Shown one piece after another: positions 36,338 to 47,474 of a stretch of DNA of 64,000 nt. The stretch is from Artocarpus heterophyllus (Eukaryota; Streptophyta; Magnoliopsida; Rosales; Moraceae). Under the pieces are notes generated by a model. The model did no database searches, was not told where the DNA came from, and saw only the letters and a program-made list of their open reading frames with translations. The stretch covers positions 8,145,219-8,209,218 of the forward strand of contig CM046341.1 of assembly GCA_025403435.1 (NCBI GenBank). Direction: 5' to 3'. The first letter of the stretch is position 1, and every line of letters starts with the position of its first letter. A program made the position numbers and the translations under genes.

Positions 36338-36875
36338 GGGTCTATTTAGTAAATAAATTTGAATTAATAACTTAATTTGAGTTGTATGATTTGAATTAAG
36401 ATTTGACTTAATAATTTAAATTGTTATCTGAATTGACGTTTGGATGTGCATTTAAGTTTTAAACTGAGTATGCAACAAAATTGAAACTTGTGTTTTGAGA
36501 GATAATAAAAATAGTTTTTGATTTATTAACAAATCTAATAAAATGTTAATGATAATGATTCTAAAAAATATACAATATGGACATTAATTTATTCATCTCT
36601 TCATTAGGAATATAATGAAAAAAATCATCTCATTTTGATATCAAATGAATAAGTTATGATTTTTTCCTCAAATATAAGAAAGAGAATTTTAACTTTTATT
36701 ATAACAAGATATCTGAGTATCAAAAGTTTAAGAGGGTCAGAGCTCTAAAAACTTGAATTCTTGATACTCGAATGATTCGATTTTGGGAAAACAAATCTGT
36801 ATCTAAAGGATTCTTGATACTTAAATCTAAATTTGAATCAATTGAGTCTAAAAGATACACAAAACAAACAGGCCC
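36338..36875. mobile_element. Tourist-like MITE, second family (538 bp)
   Basis: TAA duplications at 36335-36337 and 36876-36878. Terminal repeats are GGGTCTATTT and, inverted, GGGCCTGTTT, followed inward by related AAATTTGAATTAAT / ATTGATTCAAATTT arms. It is non-coding. A second copy of the body occurs at 63591-64000. Confidence 0.75.
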
Positions 36876-36878
36876 TAA

Positions 36879-38250
36879 AAGTTATCTATAGTATAAAGCT
36901 TTCACAGCTACAATAAAGTCATTCCAACTTTTTGTTCTAATTGTGTTATCAAATACACTTGAAATCATTAAAAATTAAGGTCTAATAGCATTTAAAAACT
37001 TCCATTTTATTTCATTTATTTGTTTCAATTTTGACTCTTTTGTTAGTTAATTGTTAAACATTTGAAATAAAACCTTTTAAAAGTATCGTTTTAATCCTGA
37101 TCTATTACTCTTTGAAAATTTTAAATTGAAAAATTAAAAATTAAAATAATACTTTTGATATATGTAGTTAAAAAAGTAATAAATTGTTAATAAGATTAAA
37201 TTAAAAAAAAAACTAAATTTTTATGAGACAGTAGTGGAAATAAGCAAAACTAATAATGGAATAAACTACATCAGTTCTATACATATAGGATGTTTAGAAG
37301 AATAGTTTAGGCCATCACTTTGAGTTTAAGCACTGTAGCATGTAACAGTTTACACTGTTTACAGTTTAAATCCTTGATTTAAACTGCTCTTTAGACACCC
37401 TGAAAGTTTTAAACACCCTAAAAGATCATCTAATATCGGTAAATGAAATACATTCCACCAATGAATGAACATTAATGATTTCAAAGCTTAAATAACAGTG
37501 TTTCTAACAAGTATCTCTTGAATAAAACCTTCACTTCTGCTTTAAATATTTGAAGGAATTGTAATTCTTTGGTTTATACTGCTTTTAAATAAAAACCTTC
37601 TCTTCTACTTTAAATCTTTTTCAAATATATCAGTATATATATCAGGAATTGTAATTTTTGAAAATTTTCGACACATCACTGATATATAATATCAGTAACT
37701 CAATGATTCAAATTTTAAAATATTAAATCCATCCAATACTAGTAATCCTTTTCCTATATTCAAATTAATCAGTTATTTTAGGAAGCAGTTATTGAAATAA
37801 ATTGGTAGCTCATTAAAAAAATGGCAAATGACTCAAAATTTGAAAAATCTCTATCTACTGTTTATTCAAAATCGTTTTATTAACTATTTTAAATAATTAT
37901 TAATATTTCTTCAAAAATAATGAGGCATTACTTATTCAAACGTATTCACAAAATATCAAATTAAACCGATTACACGTTCTATTCACTCTGCTTAATATCT
38001 TATTCCTTAATAACATAATTCTAATAAAGTTTAAGTGGTATTTGACAAAAGTAGTTTAAATCAATTTCTCAGTTACAAACAATGTAAAGCTCTCACATGC
38101 TATAATAACAATAATAAGATCACTGCAGTATAAAGCTACCACTCTGTCGAACACCATATTAATTATCTGTCTTATTCCCAAATATTCTAAACAAAAACTC
38201 CGACTCAATGCTCTTTATTTCCTCCCTGGACAGTGCTCTTTGACTCCAAA
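36879..38250. other. AT-rich spacer with decayed MITE copies
   Basis: No gene. Family-1 Tourist relics lie near 36890-36960, 37287-37405 (inverted, with CACTGTAGCATGTAACAG) and 38035-38158 (AATGTAAAGCTCTCACATGC). The remainder is low-complexity AT-rich sequence. Confidence 0.5.
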
Positions 38251-38352
38251 ATGTCCTATATTTCATGGAATGCACATGGGCTTGGCAATCCCAGTGCCTC
38301 TATGTTGGTGCTCTCCACCCTTATTTATGAAGTCTGCTCCACAAGACAAACT
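38251..38352 (+). pseudogene. LINE ORF2 5' endonuclease fragment
   Basis: From an ATG at 38251 the frame reads MSYISWNAHGLGNPSASM. This resembles the start of plant L1 ORF2 (a SWNxRGLGNP block of the apurinic-type endonuclease). It is cut after about 34 codons by a Tourist-like MITE. It is not contiguous with the LINE remnant at 31.9-33.0 kb and lies on the other strand. Confidence 0.6.
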
Positions 38353-38514
38353 GTGTGTTTGGCTAAGGTTAGTTTATATTGTTAACTCAATTATAAATAG
38401 TATAAAACTCTCACAAGTTATAGTAAAATGGAAAAAAAATTGCTACAATATAAGCTCTCATATGTTACAGTAAAAATATTTTTAACCAATGGTTCTCCTC
38501 TATACCAAAAACCC
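38353..38514 (+). mobile_element. Tourist-like MITE copy
   Basis: It starts TGTGTTTGGC and ends CCAAAAACCC followed by TAA. The interior has AATAGTATAAAACTCTCACA and TACAATATAAGCTCTCATATG, the two family motifs. The left TAA is lost. Confidence 0.7.
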
Positions 38515-38756
38515 TAAAATACGGCATAAGACATGCCATGCCCTTCCACTATTATTTTGGCTAGCTCTTGAAAAGACAAAAGCAAAAGGTGGGAGAAACT
38601 GATTAATGTGTTTACTAAGGAAATCATGCCTCCATGTTTCTGGGCATGTTTTATGATGCACTACGGACAATGAGACAAATAAAGGAGGAAGGTAGTTGTA
38701 TAAATACCAGTCCTCATGAACCGATTAAGCAATCAAGCAGAGAGCCAAGTATTCTC
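38515..38756. other. Possible solo LTR or promoter-like segment
   Basis: TATAAATACC at 38699-38708 is followed by a CT/AG-rich leader (CAAGCAGAGAGCC, then AGAGAGAGAG at 38767), as in many Copia LTRs. No partner LTR is visible in the window, so this is only a suspicion. Confidence 0.25.
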
Positions 38757-39383
38757 TTAGCGTAAAAGAGAGAGAGTGAGAAAAACAGAGGGTCTAAAGA
38801 GTGTATTTCTTTGTAAAGAGATAAAAATTATGAGATTATCACATAATGTAAGTGTGAGAGTTATTTCTATGTACCTCAAGTTTTGGCATTGGTTTACTTG
38901 AACTTGATCCATCTTCAAAAAATAGAGACCTCTACACTTCCAAATACTGTCAATCGTCCTTCCAGAGTCTAAGGTCCTAAATTCACAACAAGACTGACTA
39001 ACTTTAGCAAAACAGTTGTGATCACAAGTAATTTTACTTATTGACAAAAGAATACACGATAGATTAAGAACGTGAAGGACTTTCTGAATTGTGAGAGAGG
39101 GTGACATTTTAATTGGCCCAGTCCCAACAATTGTAGAAAGAGAACCATGTGCAATTTTGATTCTCTTGTTTCCTACACACGGACTATATGACGAAAAAAG
39201 ACTAGGACAACCTGACATGTGGTCAGTTTCCCTAGAATCTATAATCCAAGCACAAATTGAATCAGTTTTGACACTAGAAAGGGCCGTGGTTAAGAAGTTA
39301 CCAGTTTGTGCTAAAGAACACAAAGAATTTATGAATTGTGTAGATTGGAAGAGATTATACAATTTCTCTAGTTGCTCCTTCGT

Positions 39384-39949
39384 CAGGGCTGGCAATACGG
39401 GTTGCGACACAACGACACGACACGAATTTGACACATTTTTTTTTGGGTTGGTGTCGAAAAATTTGACCACGGGTCATTTTAGTGTCGACCCGAAATTGAC
39501 CCGTCAAAAAACTGGTCGTGTTCGGGTTAACCCATCTGACACTAAAATGACCCATTTTCTGACCCGTATTTAATAGATTAACTTTAAAGAAATTGATATT
39601 ATTTCATATATAATATAAGCCCTTAAAAGATCAAACCCTACCTCTTTTATAACTCATATTCTTGTTGAAGTGGTATGAAACTCTTCTAATTTATGTTTTT
39701 TTTTATATTATATATATTAATGTAAGCGGGTCACAAACGGGTTGCGGGTCATTATTTTTTTACACTGTGCATAAGGAATGGGTTGACACAGGTCGTGTTC
39801 GTGTCAACCCGTATCAAAACGGGTCGTGTTAAGGTTGAGAATTCTCAACCCGTTCATGTCAAGAGTCGGGTTAGTGACGACCTAATTTTTGTAAAAATTA
39901 ACTCCAAGCCAACACTAATTCTACCCACCAACCGGTTTTGCCACCCCTA
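39384..39949. mobile_element. hAT-type non-autonomous element (566 bp)
   Basis: Ends are CAGGGCTGGCAAT and (inverted) TAGGGGTGGCAAAA. It is flanked by 8-bp duplications with one mismatch, TCCTTCGT at 39376-39383 and TCCTTTGT at 39950-39957. An 8-bp target and (C/T)AGGG(G)TGGCAA ends fit the hAT superfamily. Subterminal regions are crowded with GGGTCA / TGACCC and CGGGTT repeats. It is non-coding and inserted into Copia-3, so it is younger than that element. Confidence 0.9.
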
Positions 39950-40889
39950 TCCTTTGTAAAAGTACGGGTACTCGAATTAACTTGCTACTTTTGAGAGGTT
40001 TCAACTACGGTTTGCAGAGCTCTCTCATTAGGATGCCTTTTTTGGTTGGCTCGTTTTCCATGAGTCTTCTAGCACGTTTCCTTTGTATGCTATGATTTCT
40101 TACAATGGTCACACCATAGTTTATTCCTTCATTCTCCCTCAGACTTAGAACTTCATGACACCAAGGCAAAACTATAGGTTCCATGGCAGATTTGGCTTCA
40201 AACTCACTAAACATGATTGTTTTCTTACATTCTTCCTGCCTTACTTCAAAAAATTCTTCTCGGATGGAAGGAAGGGGTTTTCTATCGAGGATCTTACCTT
40301 CAACTTCATCCAAATAACGATTGACTTCAGCAAAGAACATATAGACTCAATCATTTTCTTCTCGTTTCTTATGCCTAGCACAATCATTAGGATTCTTCTA
40401 AACATCATCATAGCATTGATCCAGATCTTGTTATAAAGTCACCATCTCATTGTAATATGCGGTAACCTCTCGATCACCTTACCTGGATTGCCACATTTTG
40501 GTTTTTAGTTCGAATATCAGGATGAATTTTCCAAATCAGATCAAGTTTCTTGAACCGAATCCTAGACATCCTTGGTCATTGTCAAAAACATGTGTGACTT
40601 GGCAATAAATGGTTCCATCAAATTTAGAAGTGAAGCCATCACCAATGAATTCTCAGATCTCTAGGTTCTAAACAATGAATCTTCTTCTATAGTTTTCTTT
40701 GTTTAGCCTGGTACCCAAGCTTTCCTCTTCTATCAATGGCTAGTTTCATGGATTACGACCACTCCAAATAATTTTTGCCATTCAAGCAATGGACAGTAAT
40801 ATGCCAATGTAACCCCTGGTTCAATCAACGCACCTCTGGCTCCGGTCATCGCCGTCTTCGTTATGGGAATTGGGTTTTAAAGAGCTGCA

Positions 40890-40901
40890 GCTCTGATACT
40901 A
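40890..40901 (-). other. Primer-binding site of Copia-3
   Basis: On the minus strand TAGTATCAGAGC follows the LTR. It differs by one base from the initiator tRNA-Met complement TGGTATCAGAGC. Confidence 0.7.
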
Positions 40902-43237
40902 TATAAGTCATGAAAAAAAAATTGTTATTAGATTGCAATCTAAGAATACATCAATAATGAATTTATAAGGCACTGAATATCCTATAATCTTAACTAACTA
41001 GAGGAAAATAAGAAATATAAAATGCTAACTCCTCCAAAGCTCGGATTTTATTTAACATAAAACTTAACCAAATTTCCTAAACATTCTCAACAGTAATAGC
41101 GTATTTTTTCATCTCACATGCTTCATGGTGGATAGCCTTCAACTGCACGAAGCATACGAAAATTCTTATGACATGAAAATTTGCCACTTGTAGTAGTTTT
41201 TGAGTCCTTATGCACTTTGTAACGACTCGCAGGTGCATATTGTTATATCCCAAGGTTGTGATGTTTGCAATCATCTCTCTTTGTTTCTTTGTGTTGCTGA
41301 TCATGACAAGCGTTTAATGATAATGACGCTTTCTTGCTGACGCAGTTATGTGATTTGTTAAAAGTTTCTGTGCATCAGGCTGGAGTCATTTTGCCCAGTT
41401 TACTATAGCTTTGTTGAATAAAGATCCCAAGAAGTCAGAATATTCTGGTTGGTTGCTCAATCATTAGATTGTTTTGGTGGTGTTTTCAACATGTTAAGCA
41501 AGGAGGTTAGGTCGCATGCTTATTTTGCAGATACTTTACATCGATTCTGGAATGGAAAAATATATGGAGCTGTCAAAACTGCGGGAAGGGATTATTGATG
41601 CCGACACCCTTACAAAAAAGGCTCAAGTTCAAGTCATCGGGTGTTTTATGATTATAATTTTATGTATCCTTGTTGTTATGGCCAAAGTCTATCTCTGGTT
41701 AGCTATGTTTGTAGAACTTTGGGAGCTTGATAGAAAAAGGGAAAACTAGGAGTGACTCTCGTTTTCATCTGACCATGTGTTTCATTGGACCCCATAATTT
41801 AGGGAATGAACAATGTGAATGTTAATCATTTTATATCTTTTGGTATTGATTTTCTATCAAAAGAAGTAAGTGTTAAATTTAGTTAGATATTCCTAAATTC
41901 TTGCATTATAAATCAATAATTTAATCATATAAGTGGATATTTTAGTAATTACATTAATAAGATCAGGTATTTTCTATTGCACCATCTTATTGAAAAGTAA
42001 ACTCTAGAAAGGAATGAATGACCCTATTTTTATTACCATAGATAATCTCTAATGCAAATGCCAACGTCTATATTTACCATTAAAAAGTGTAAAGATAGCA
42101 CATTTGATATGTCATTTTATTTTATGCTACAATGCATGATGCTATCTAAAATATGTGGCTTTTGTCATAATTGTTAAATTTTAAAACTTACAAAAGTAAA
42201 CTTTTAATATTAAAATACTTAAAAAGTAAGAATTATGTAATTATTAAAGCAAAAAAATCAATCTACTAACCAATAAAAATAAAATTTACTATAAAATTTA
42301 GCATATAACAAATTTGACATTAAAAATGACATTATAATAAAAAGTATTTTTTTACACTCAAATCATAAATTTGTCAATTATATACCAATTTAGCATTATA
42401 TCAAAATGCTCTTACTTTCCTTTCCAATCTTATTACATTCCTTACCTCTATGACGTGCGTTTTGTTTTGGATTTATGTTACTTCACATTGCTATGCACAG
42501 GCTGAGTGTCCATTCCTTGCATCTGGTTTTGTAGGGAGAAAGCAGATCGGCTATTTCGTTGCCTTGATTACCAATATACGAGAGAACTTGTTACAGTATA
42601 CTTGCTGGATGTAGAGCAAATCTTCCACCGTTATTTAGATGGGAGAAGAGGCAAACTTGGAAAATTGATGCAGGATAAGACAAGGTGGTCAAGGTATTGT
42701 GTTTATGCTGTTTTGAACATTTTCTTTGCCGCGTAATTAGAACTTTGATTTTTTTATCAAATTTGGGAGAGAAGATGTTCTTAAGGCTTATTTTTCATGT
42801 TTTTGGTAGGCATTTTTTACTTGTTAGATCTTCTGTTTAATGATACAGCCTGCAATGGTGTTGCGGTTTTTGTGCTTTCTGGTTGGGAATTGACTAAAAT
42901 GCTAAGCGTCGTATGTCTAGGGAGTAGATCAATTTAATTCTTAAAGATGCTGTGAAGCACATTTCTAACGAGAAAGAAGTCATGTCTTTGTAATGGAAAC
43001 AATATATGCTGGACTAAAGGCTCTTAAAAGCCAGCCTAAGGGCAAAAAAAAAAAAAAAAAAAAAGAGGGAGATTGCTAGAACCTGAAGAAATGCCAGCAC
43101 CAATTGTTCATGTTGAGAAAGATACATTTGTTTTGGAAGGCGATGTTTTGCTGCTACTCGAAAGGGCTGCCATGGAACTGTTACCTTCAAATGATGAAAA
43201 GGGTCCTCAGATCCATACCATGGTTGGTTTACAGCAA

Positions 43238-43399
43238 CCCCTGTTTGGCTAAGGGTGGTTCCTACTACAAACCCAGTTATGAACAGTATAAAGCTTTCAC
43301 ATGCTACAGTAAAAAAAAAAAATTTTGCTACAGTGTAAAGCACTCACATACTATAATAAAAACAGTTCCTACCAATGGTTCCCACCACTAGCCAAACAC
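43238..43399 (+). mobile_element. Tourist-like MITE in the pseudogene
   Basis: Ends CTGTTTGGCTAAGGGTGG and TAGCCAAACAC, followed by TAA at 43400-43402. It contains two copies of the internal motif, AACAGTATAAAGCTTTCACATG and TACAGTGTAAAGCACTCACATA. It sits at the former exon 7 donor. Confidence 0.8.
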
Positions 43400-43538
43400 T
43401 AAATTTTGATTCTTTTTGTGTGTGCAATTGCCTATTCTACTAATTGTTGGGTGTGCTTTTTTATTGATGGGCTAAATAATGGGAGTTGATCCTCTCCTAT
43501 TCCCAACCCCCAATAAATTCGAGATCCGATTATAGGTC

Positions 43539-44254
43539 TGTTGATGCCTGAGTTTGGCACAACACCGCATGCTGGGATGCACGGTGGTCGGGTTCCCTGT
43601 TCTGCCTGGCTCGACCTAGTCTGGTTGGATCTGCAAGAGGAGAGAAGGCCTCGGAGTAAAGGGACACTGATTTGGTGCCTGTTAAGGACACTCCGACGCT
43701 CAAGTCAATGTTCTGACCGGGAAGAGCTAAGGGAGAGGCAGAGTAGGCAAAGGAAGAATGCCCGTACCTTTATGGTGGAGTTGATGCTCCTATTTATAGA
43801 GTTTAGCTTGGATCTGGGTATGGACCGGTTTGGCCCGTAACCCAGGTGTCCAGCGACAGGTGTCACGATCTCCGGAGAAGAAGGATTGCCCAACGGAGGG
43901 TTGAGATGGTGCCATGCGGTGGTCTTTAGGTAAGTTGGACAGATCCTGCTCGGACGAGTCCTAGTCAAATAAATCATGTCCTGGTCGGACGGGTCCCTGG
44001 TCAGATGGGTCTCTGGTCGGACAGATCCCTGGTCGGGCAGATCCTGTCCTGGTCGGACAGATCCCTGGTCGGGCAAATCCTGTCCTGGTCGGACAGATCC
44101 CTGGTCGGGGCAGATCCTGTCTTGGTCGGACATGTCCCTAGTCGGACAGATCCAGTCCTGGTCAGATTGGACATTTCAGCCAACTGTTCGGATGCTCGGT
44201 TTTAAGAGGGTATAAACTTCAAACAGTTTCTCATCGTGAAGATTTCCCTCAATA
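43539..44254 (-). repeat. LTR (3' in element orientation) of the non-autonomous element
   Basis: 716 bp. It contains a run of imperfect GGTCGGACAGATCCCTGGTC-type repeats at about 43925-44160. A minus-strand TATA box (TCTATAAATA) lies at 43791-43800, a likely LTR promoter. Confidence 0.9.
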
Positions 44255-45114
44255 GTAGCCCCCCAAGACTTTGGCGATGGAGGTTATCAGTACCGAAGTC
44301 TTGATGTGGTTGGGAAATATTTTTCGTGATCGTATCCTTCCTGGACTCTTCGTCTTGGACCTGGTTGGCTGTAGCTTGGACTTGGCCTTTCTGGTCGGCC
44401 GTAACCTTCTCGGACCTGGTCGGACTCTTCATCCTAGACCTTGGGTCTTGGTCGTAGCCTGCTTGGACTCTTCGTCCTGGACCTGGTCAGCCGTAGCTTA
44501 GACTGGCCTTCTCTGGTCGGCCGTAATCTTCTCGGACCTGGTCGGACTCTTCGTCCTGGACCTTGGGTCTCGGTCGTAGCCTGCTTAGACTCTTCATCCT
44601 AGACCTAGTCGGTCGTAGCCTGGACCTGGCCTCTCTGGTTGGCTGTAACCTTCTTGGACCTAGTCGGACTATTCGTCTTGGATCTTGGGTCTCGGTTGTA
44701 GCCTGCTTGGACTCTTCGTCCTGGACCTGGTCAGCGGTAGCCTAGACCTGGCCTTCTCTGATCGGCCGTAACCTTCTTAGACCTTGTCAAACTCTTCATC
44801 CTGGACCTTGGGTCTCGGTCGTAGCCTTCCTAGACTCTTCGTCCTGGACCTGGTCGGCTGTAGCCTGGACCTGGCCTCTTTGGTCGGTCGTAACCTTCTC
44901 GGACCTAGTTGGACTCTTCTTCCTGGACCTTGGGTCTCGGTCGTAGCTTGGTTGGACTTTTCGTCCTAGACCTGCCCTTTTCTAGTCGGCCGTAACCTTC
45001 TCGGACCTAGTCGGACTCTTTGTCCTGGACCTTGGGTCTTGGTCGTCCAGGGAATGTCTGGGGGGAAAAGCTGAGGCTGTTGGAAAGGCACGGGGCCCTC
45101 CTTCTAGCGCCAAA
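44255..45114. repeat. Tandem array forming the element interior
   Basis: About five imperfect units of roughly 121 bp, each containing GGTC(T)CGGTCGTAGCC, ACTCTTCGTCCTGGACC and GGCCGTAACCTTCTCGGACC. Short frames on both strands here come from the repeat and are not genes. Confidence 0.8.
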
Positions 45115-45819
45115 TATTGATGCCTAAGTTTGGCACAACACCGCGTGCTAGGACGCATAGTGGTTGGGTTCCCTGTTCTGCCTCCTGTTCTGTCTGGCTT
45201 GGCCTAGTCTGGTTGGATCTACAAGAGGAGAGAAGGCCTTGGAGTAAGGGGACACCGGTTTGGTGCCTGCCAATGACACTCTGACGCTCAAGTCAGTGTT
45301 CTGACTGGGAAGAGCTAAAGGAGAGGCAGAGTAGGCAAGGGAAGAATGCCCGTACCTTTATGGTGGAGTTGATGCTCCTATTTATAAAGTTTAGCTTGGA
45401 TCCAGGTATGGATCGATTTGGCCCATAACCCAGGTGTTCAGCGACAGGTGTCACGATCTCTGGAGAAGGAGGATTGCCCAACGGCGGGTTGAGATGGTGC
45501 CACGCGGTGGTCTTTGGGTAAGTTGGACAGATCCTGCTCGGACGGGTCCTGGTCGGATAGATCCTGTCCTGGTCGGACGCGTCCTTGGTTGGACGGGTCC
45601 TTGGTCGGACGCGTCCTTGGTTGGACGGGTCCCTGGTCGGACAGGTCTCTGATCGGACAGACCCTGGTCGGGCAGATCCTGCCCTGGTCGGACAGGTCCC
45701 TGGTCGGGGCAGATCCTGTCTTGGTCAGATTGGACATTTCAGCCAACCTGTTCGAGCGCTCGGTATTAAGAGGGTATGAACTTTAGACGGTTTTCTCATC
45801 GTGAAGATTTCCCTCAACA
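45115..45819 (-). repeat. LTR (5' in element orientation) of the non-autonomous element
   Basis: 705 bp and very similar to the other LTR. Its TG/CA ends are complete at the 45819 side; the inner end has one change. It includes a minus-strand TATA-like TTTATAAATA near 45379-45388 and a shorter GGTCGGACGCGTCC repeat array at 45540-45720. Confidence 0.88.
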
Positions 45820-46585
45820 AGGTCCTTTGATTTAATGCCAATAAACTTTCCAACCCTTCTAGCTGCCACCTTTATCTAGCCGTTGAGTATATAGTGCATT
45901 TAGATTTGATGATTTTGTTTCCATATCAGGATTGGAACTCTGGGGAGGATTTCAACAAACATTATGATTCTACTGAGTGAGATGAAAGGCAGCTTATAGA
46001 ATTGGGTCGTTGGACTGTGGAGATATTTGTCCTTGCCCATGTTTTCAGGTATTATGTTCTACTGCAAAATTAAACGGTTTTATTTCTTCATTACCTTGAA
46101 GTAATGTTTACCTTAGCCCTCTGCAGGAATGTCCATCACTCTTACTTACATTTTAGCACTCTTTCGTCCTTGCTCCTCTCCTAGCTTCCTTCTTATCTTA
46201 TTAGGAGTTACTTCTAAAAGAAACCTTGTGATCACCTGCTAATGGTTTCTGCAATATAGAAATTGTTTCTAATTTTTTGCCATAAGAGCTGTGCGTTGCT
46301 AAGATTTGTTTTGAGATAATTTTACTAACTGATAAGTTGTTACTTCTTTATCCACCTCATTAATGGAATGTGCCTAGGTGAAACACTCTGACAATTGTGT
46401 TTTTTAATCCTAGTGATGCTTATTAATACTTATTTCCACCATTAGATGCTATATTGTTTTCCATATTCATGCAGCAACAAGATTGAAGTTGCCTACCGGG
46501 AAGCTATCGCACTTTAAAAGCAAGAGCAGCTCATCTGTGAATAAGAGGCTGCAAAGCTGGCTAGAAAGCGCCAAGCCGCTAGCAT

Positions 46586-47351
46586 CTCTGCTCCCTTTAA
46601 TTGTCTTATTGTCGCCGTCGCTATTTCTTCTCATATTTTCTAGTAAATGCCATTTGTTGCAATTTTTTTTTTCCTTCAATAGGGCACGGAAAATGTGATT
46701 TACTCAAGTTGATTTCAAATTTTGTTATTTGTTGCAGTTATTTTTTGAAAGTTGTTATTTACAACGATTTATTTTATGAAATAACATAAATTTTTATCTT
46801 TATGGTATTTCATCATAGAGAGGCATTCTTGTAGATTTCTAGGTTTGTTTGGTTGTAGGACCATTCCTACACCATATATACAAGAGTAGTTAGTAGAAAT
46901 TCCAAGTTTTTTTTTTTGAGCTAGAATTGATTTTTTGTCACCCAAACAACTTTGTGCCAATTTTGCAACCTCATTTAAATAATATAATAATATATACAGT
47001 GATGGCTACTTTGTTGGAAAAAAAATTAGTATACAGCATAATTTTAAAATTTTAAATCAGAGTATTTTTTAAAACACAAGTTTGACATGCTATATATATA
47101 AATTAATCAGATCTTACTAACCTTTGTATGCCGAAAAGCTCCTGCAATTAGTGAAGAGAATAACGTTCCAAAAGAGCCTCAAACGACTAGTTTTCTTTAC
47201 TATTCTCTATTCACAATTGGAGTGTGTGTAGGCACATGTCACATAGCTCTTCCCCGGTGACTCTCCTTCTAACCAATTGAGAAACAAGTGGGCTATTTCT
47301 TTGCAAAATTGAGCTCAATTTCATATGTGGCAATTCTGCCAAGATCTCTTC
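46586..47351. other. Spacer
   Basis: No gene. The sequence loses similarity to the MATH gene soon after 46580. It is AT-rich, with short frames only. Confidence 0.4.
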
Positions 47352-47471
47352 GGGCCCGTTTGGTTCGAGTATTTGAATAGAGTATTTGAATGAAGATTTA
47401 AATTTTTGTGAGAGAAAATACTGTAGCAAAATGATTTGAACTGTGATTTGAGTATCGAAACAAACGGGCCC
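47352..47471. mobile_element. Small MITE with GGGCCCGTTTGG ends (120 bp)
   Basis: Inverted ends GGGCCCGTTTGGTTCGAGTA and, from the other side, GGGCCCGTTTGTTTCGATAC. A 3-bp TTC duplicate lies on each side (47349-47351, 47472-47474). The ends resemble the Tourist-like family at 36338, but TTC is an unusual target. It is non-coding. Confidence 0.7.
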
Positions 47472-47474
47472 TTC

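Larger units (their letters stand above)
38757..41092 (-). mobile_element. Copia LTR retrotransposon relic, 3'-truncated (Copia-3)
   Basis: On the minus strand a 5' LTR (about 41092-40902, starting TGTTGAGAATG) is followed by a primer-binding site (TAGTATCAGAGC) and a gag start (ATGACCGGAGCC near 40850). Further gag pieces follow, including 40340-40005. Then comes the protease/GAG-pre-integrase region (about 39470-38880) with WIIDSRETDHMSG, where the DSG triad has become DSR. RT, RNase H and the 3' LTR are missing. A hAT element interrupts it. Stops and frame changes are frequent, so it is inactive. Its 5' LTR abuts the MATH pseudogene at 41093. Confidence 0.8.
43539..45819 (-). mobile_element. 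Non-autonomous LTR retrotransposon (2.3 kb)
   Basis: Two LTRs (43539-44254, 45115-45819) and perfect 5-bp target duplications AGGTC (43534-43538, 45820-45824) define a complete insertion. On the minus strand the LTR starts TGTTGAGGGAAATC and ends GGCATCAACA. The right LTR is followed by a primer-binding-like TTTGGCGCTAGAAGGAGGG, and a G-rich tract (CTTGGGGGGCTAC) precedes the left one. The 860-bp interior is not coding; it is mostly tandem repeats. A Gypsy-type origin is inferred from the primer site. It resembles TRIM/LARD-type parasites that need proteins from another element. Confidence 0.9.
41093..46585 (+). pseudogene. Unprocessed MATH-gene pseudogene (copy of the 53.8-60.7 kb gene)
   Basis: Introns and exons align with exons 3-9 of the intact MATH gene downstream. 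Exon equivalents are 41233-41310 (exon 3, 3' end deleted), 41379-41447, 41531-41640 (lacking the codons for KKEHDWGW), 42535-42693, 42867-43222 (its acceptor AG mutated to GG), 45930-46048 (contains a frame break and a TGA) and 46475 to about 46580. Because introns are retained it arose by DNA duplication rather than retroposition. Exons 1-2 and 10-12 are absent. The exon 5/6 intron has gained about 700 bp (roughly 41690-42425). The exon 7/8 intron has gained a MITE and a complete LTR element. It lies about 12 kb upstream of its parent in the same orientation. Confidence 0.93.

Noticed and set aside
43541..45786. Many overlapping frames on both strands in the GGTCGGACAGATCC region
   Set aside because: They come from tandem repeats in an LTR element. 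Both strands are open because of repeat composition, and no product is recognisable.
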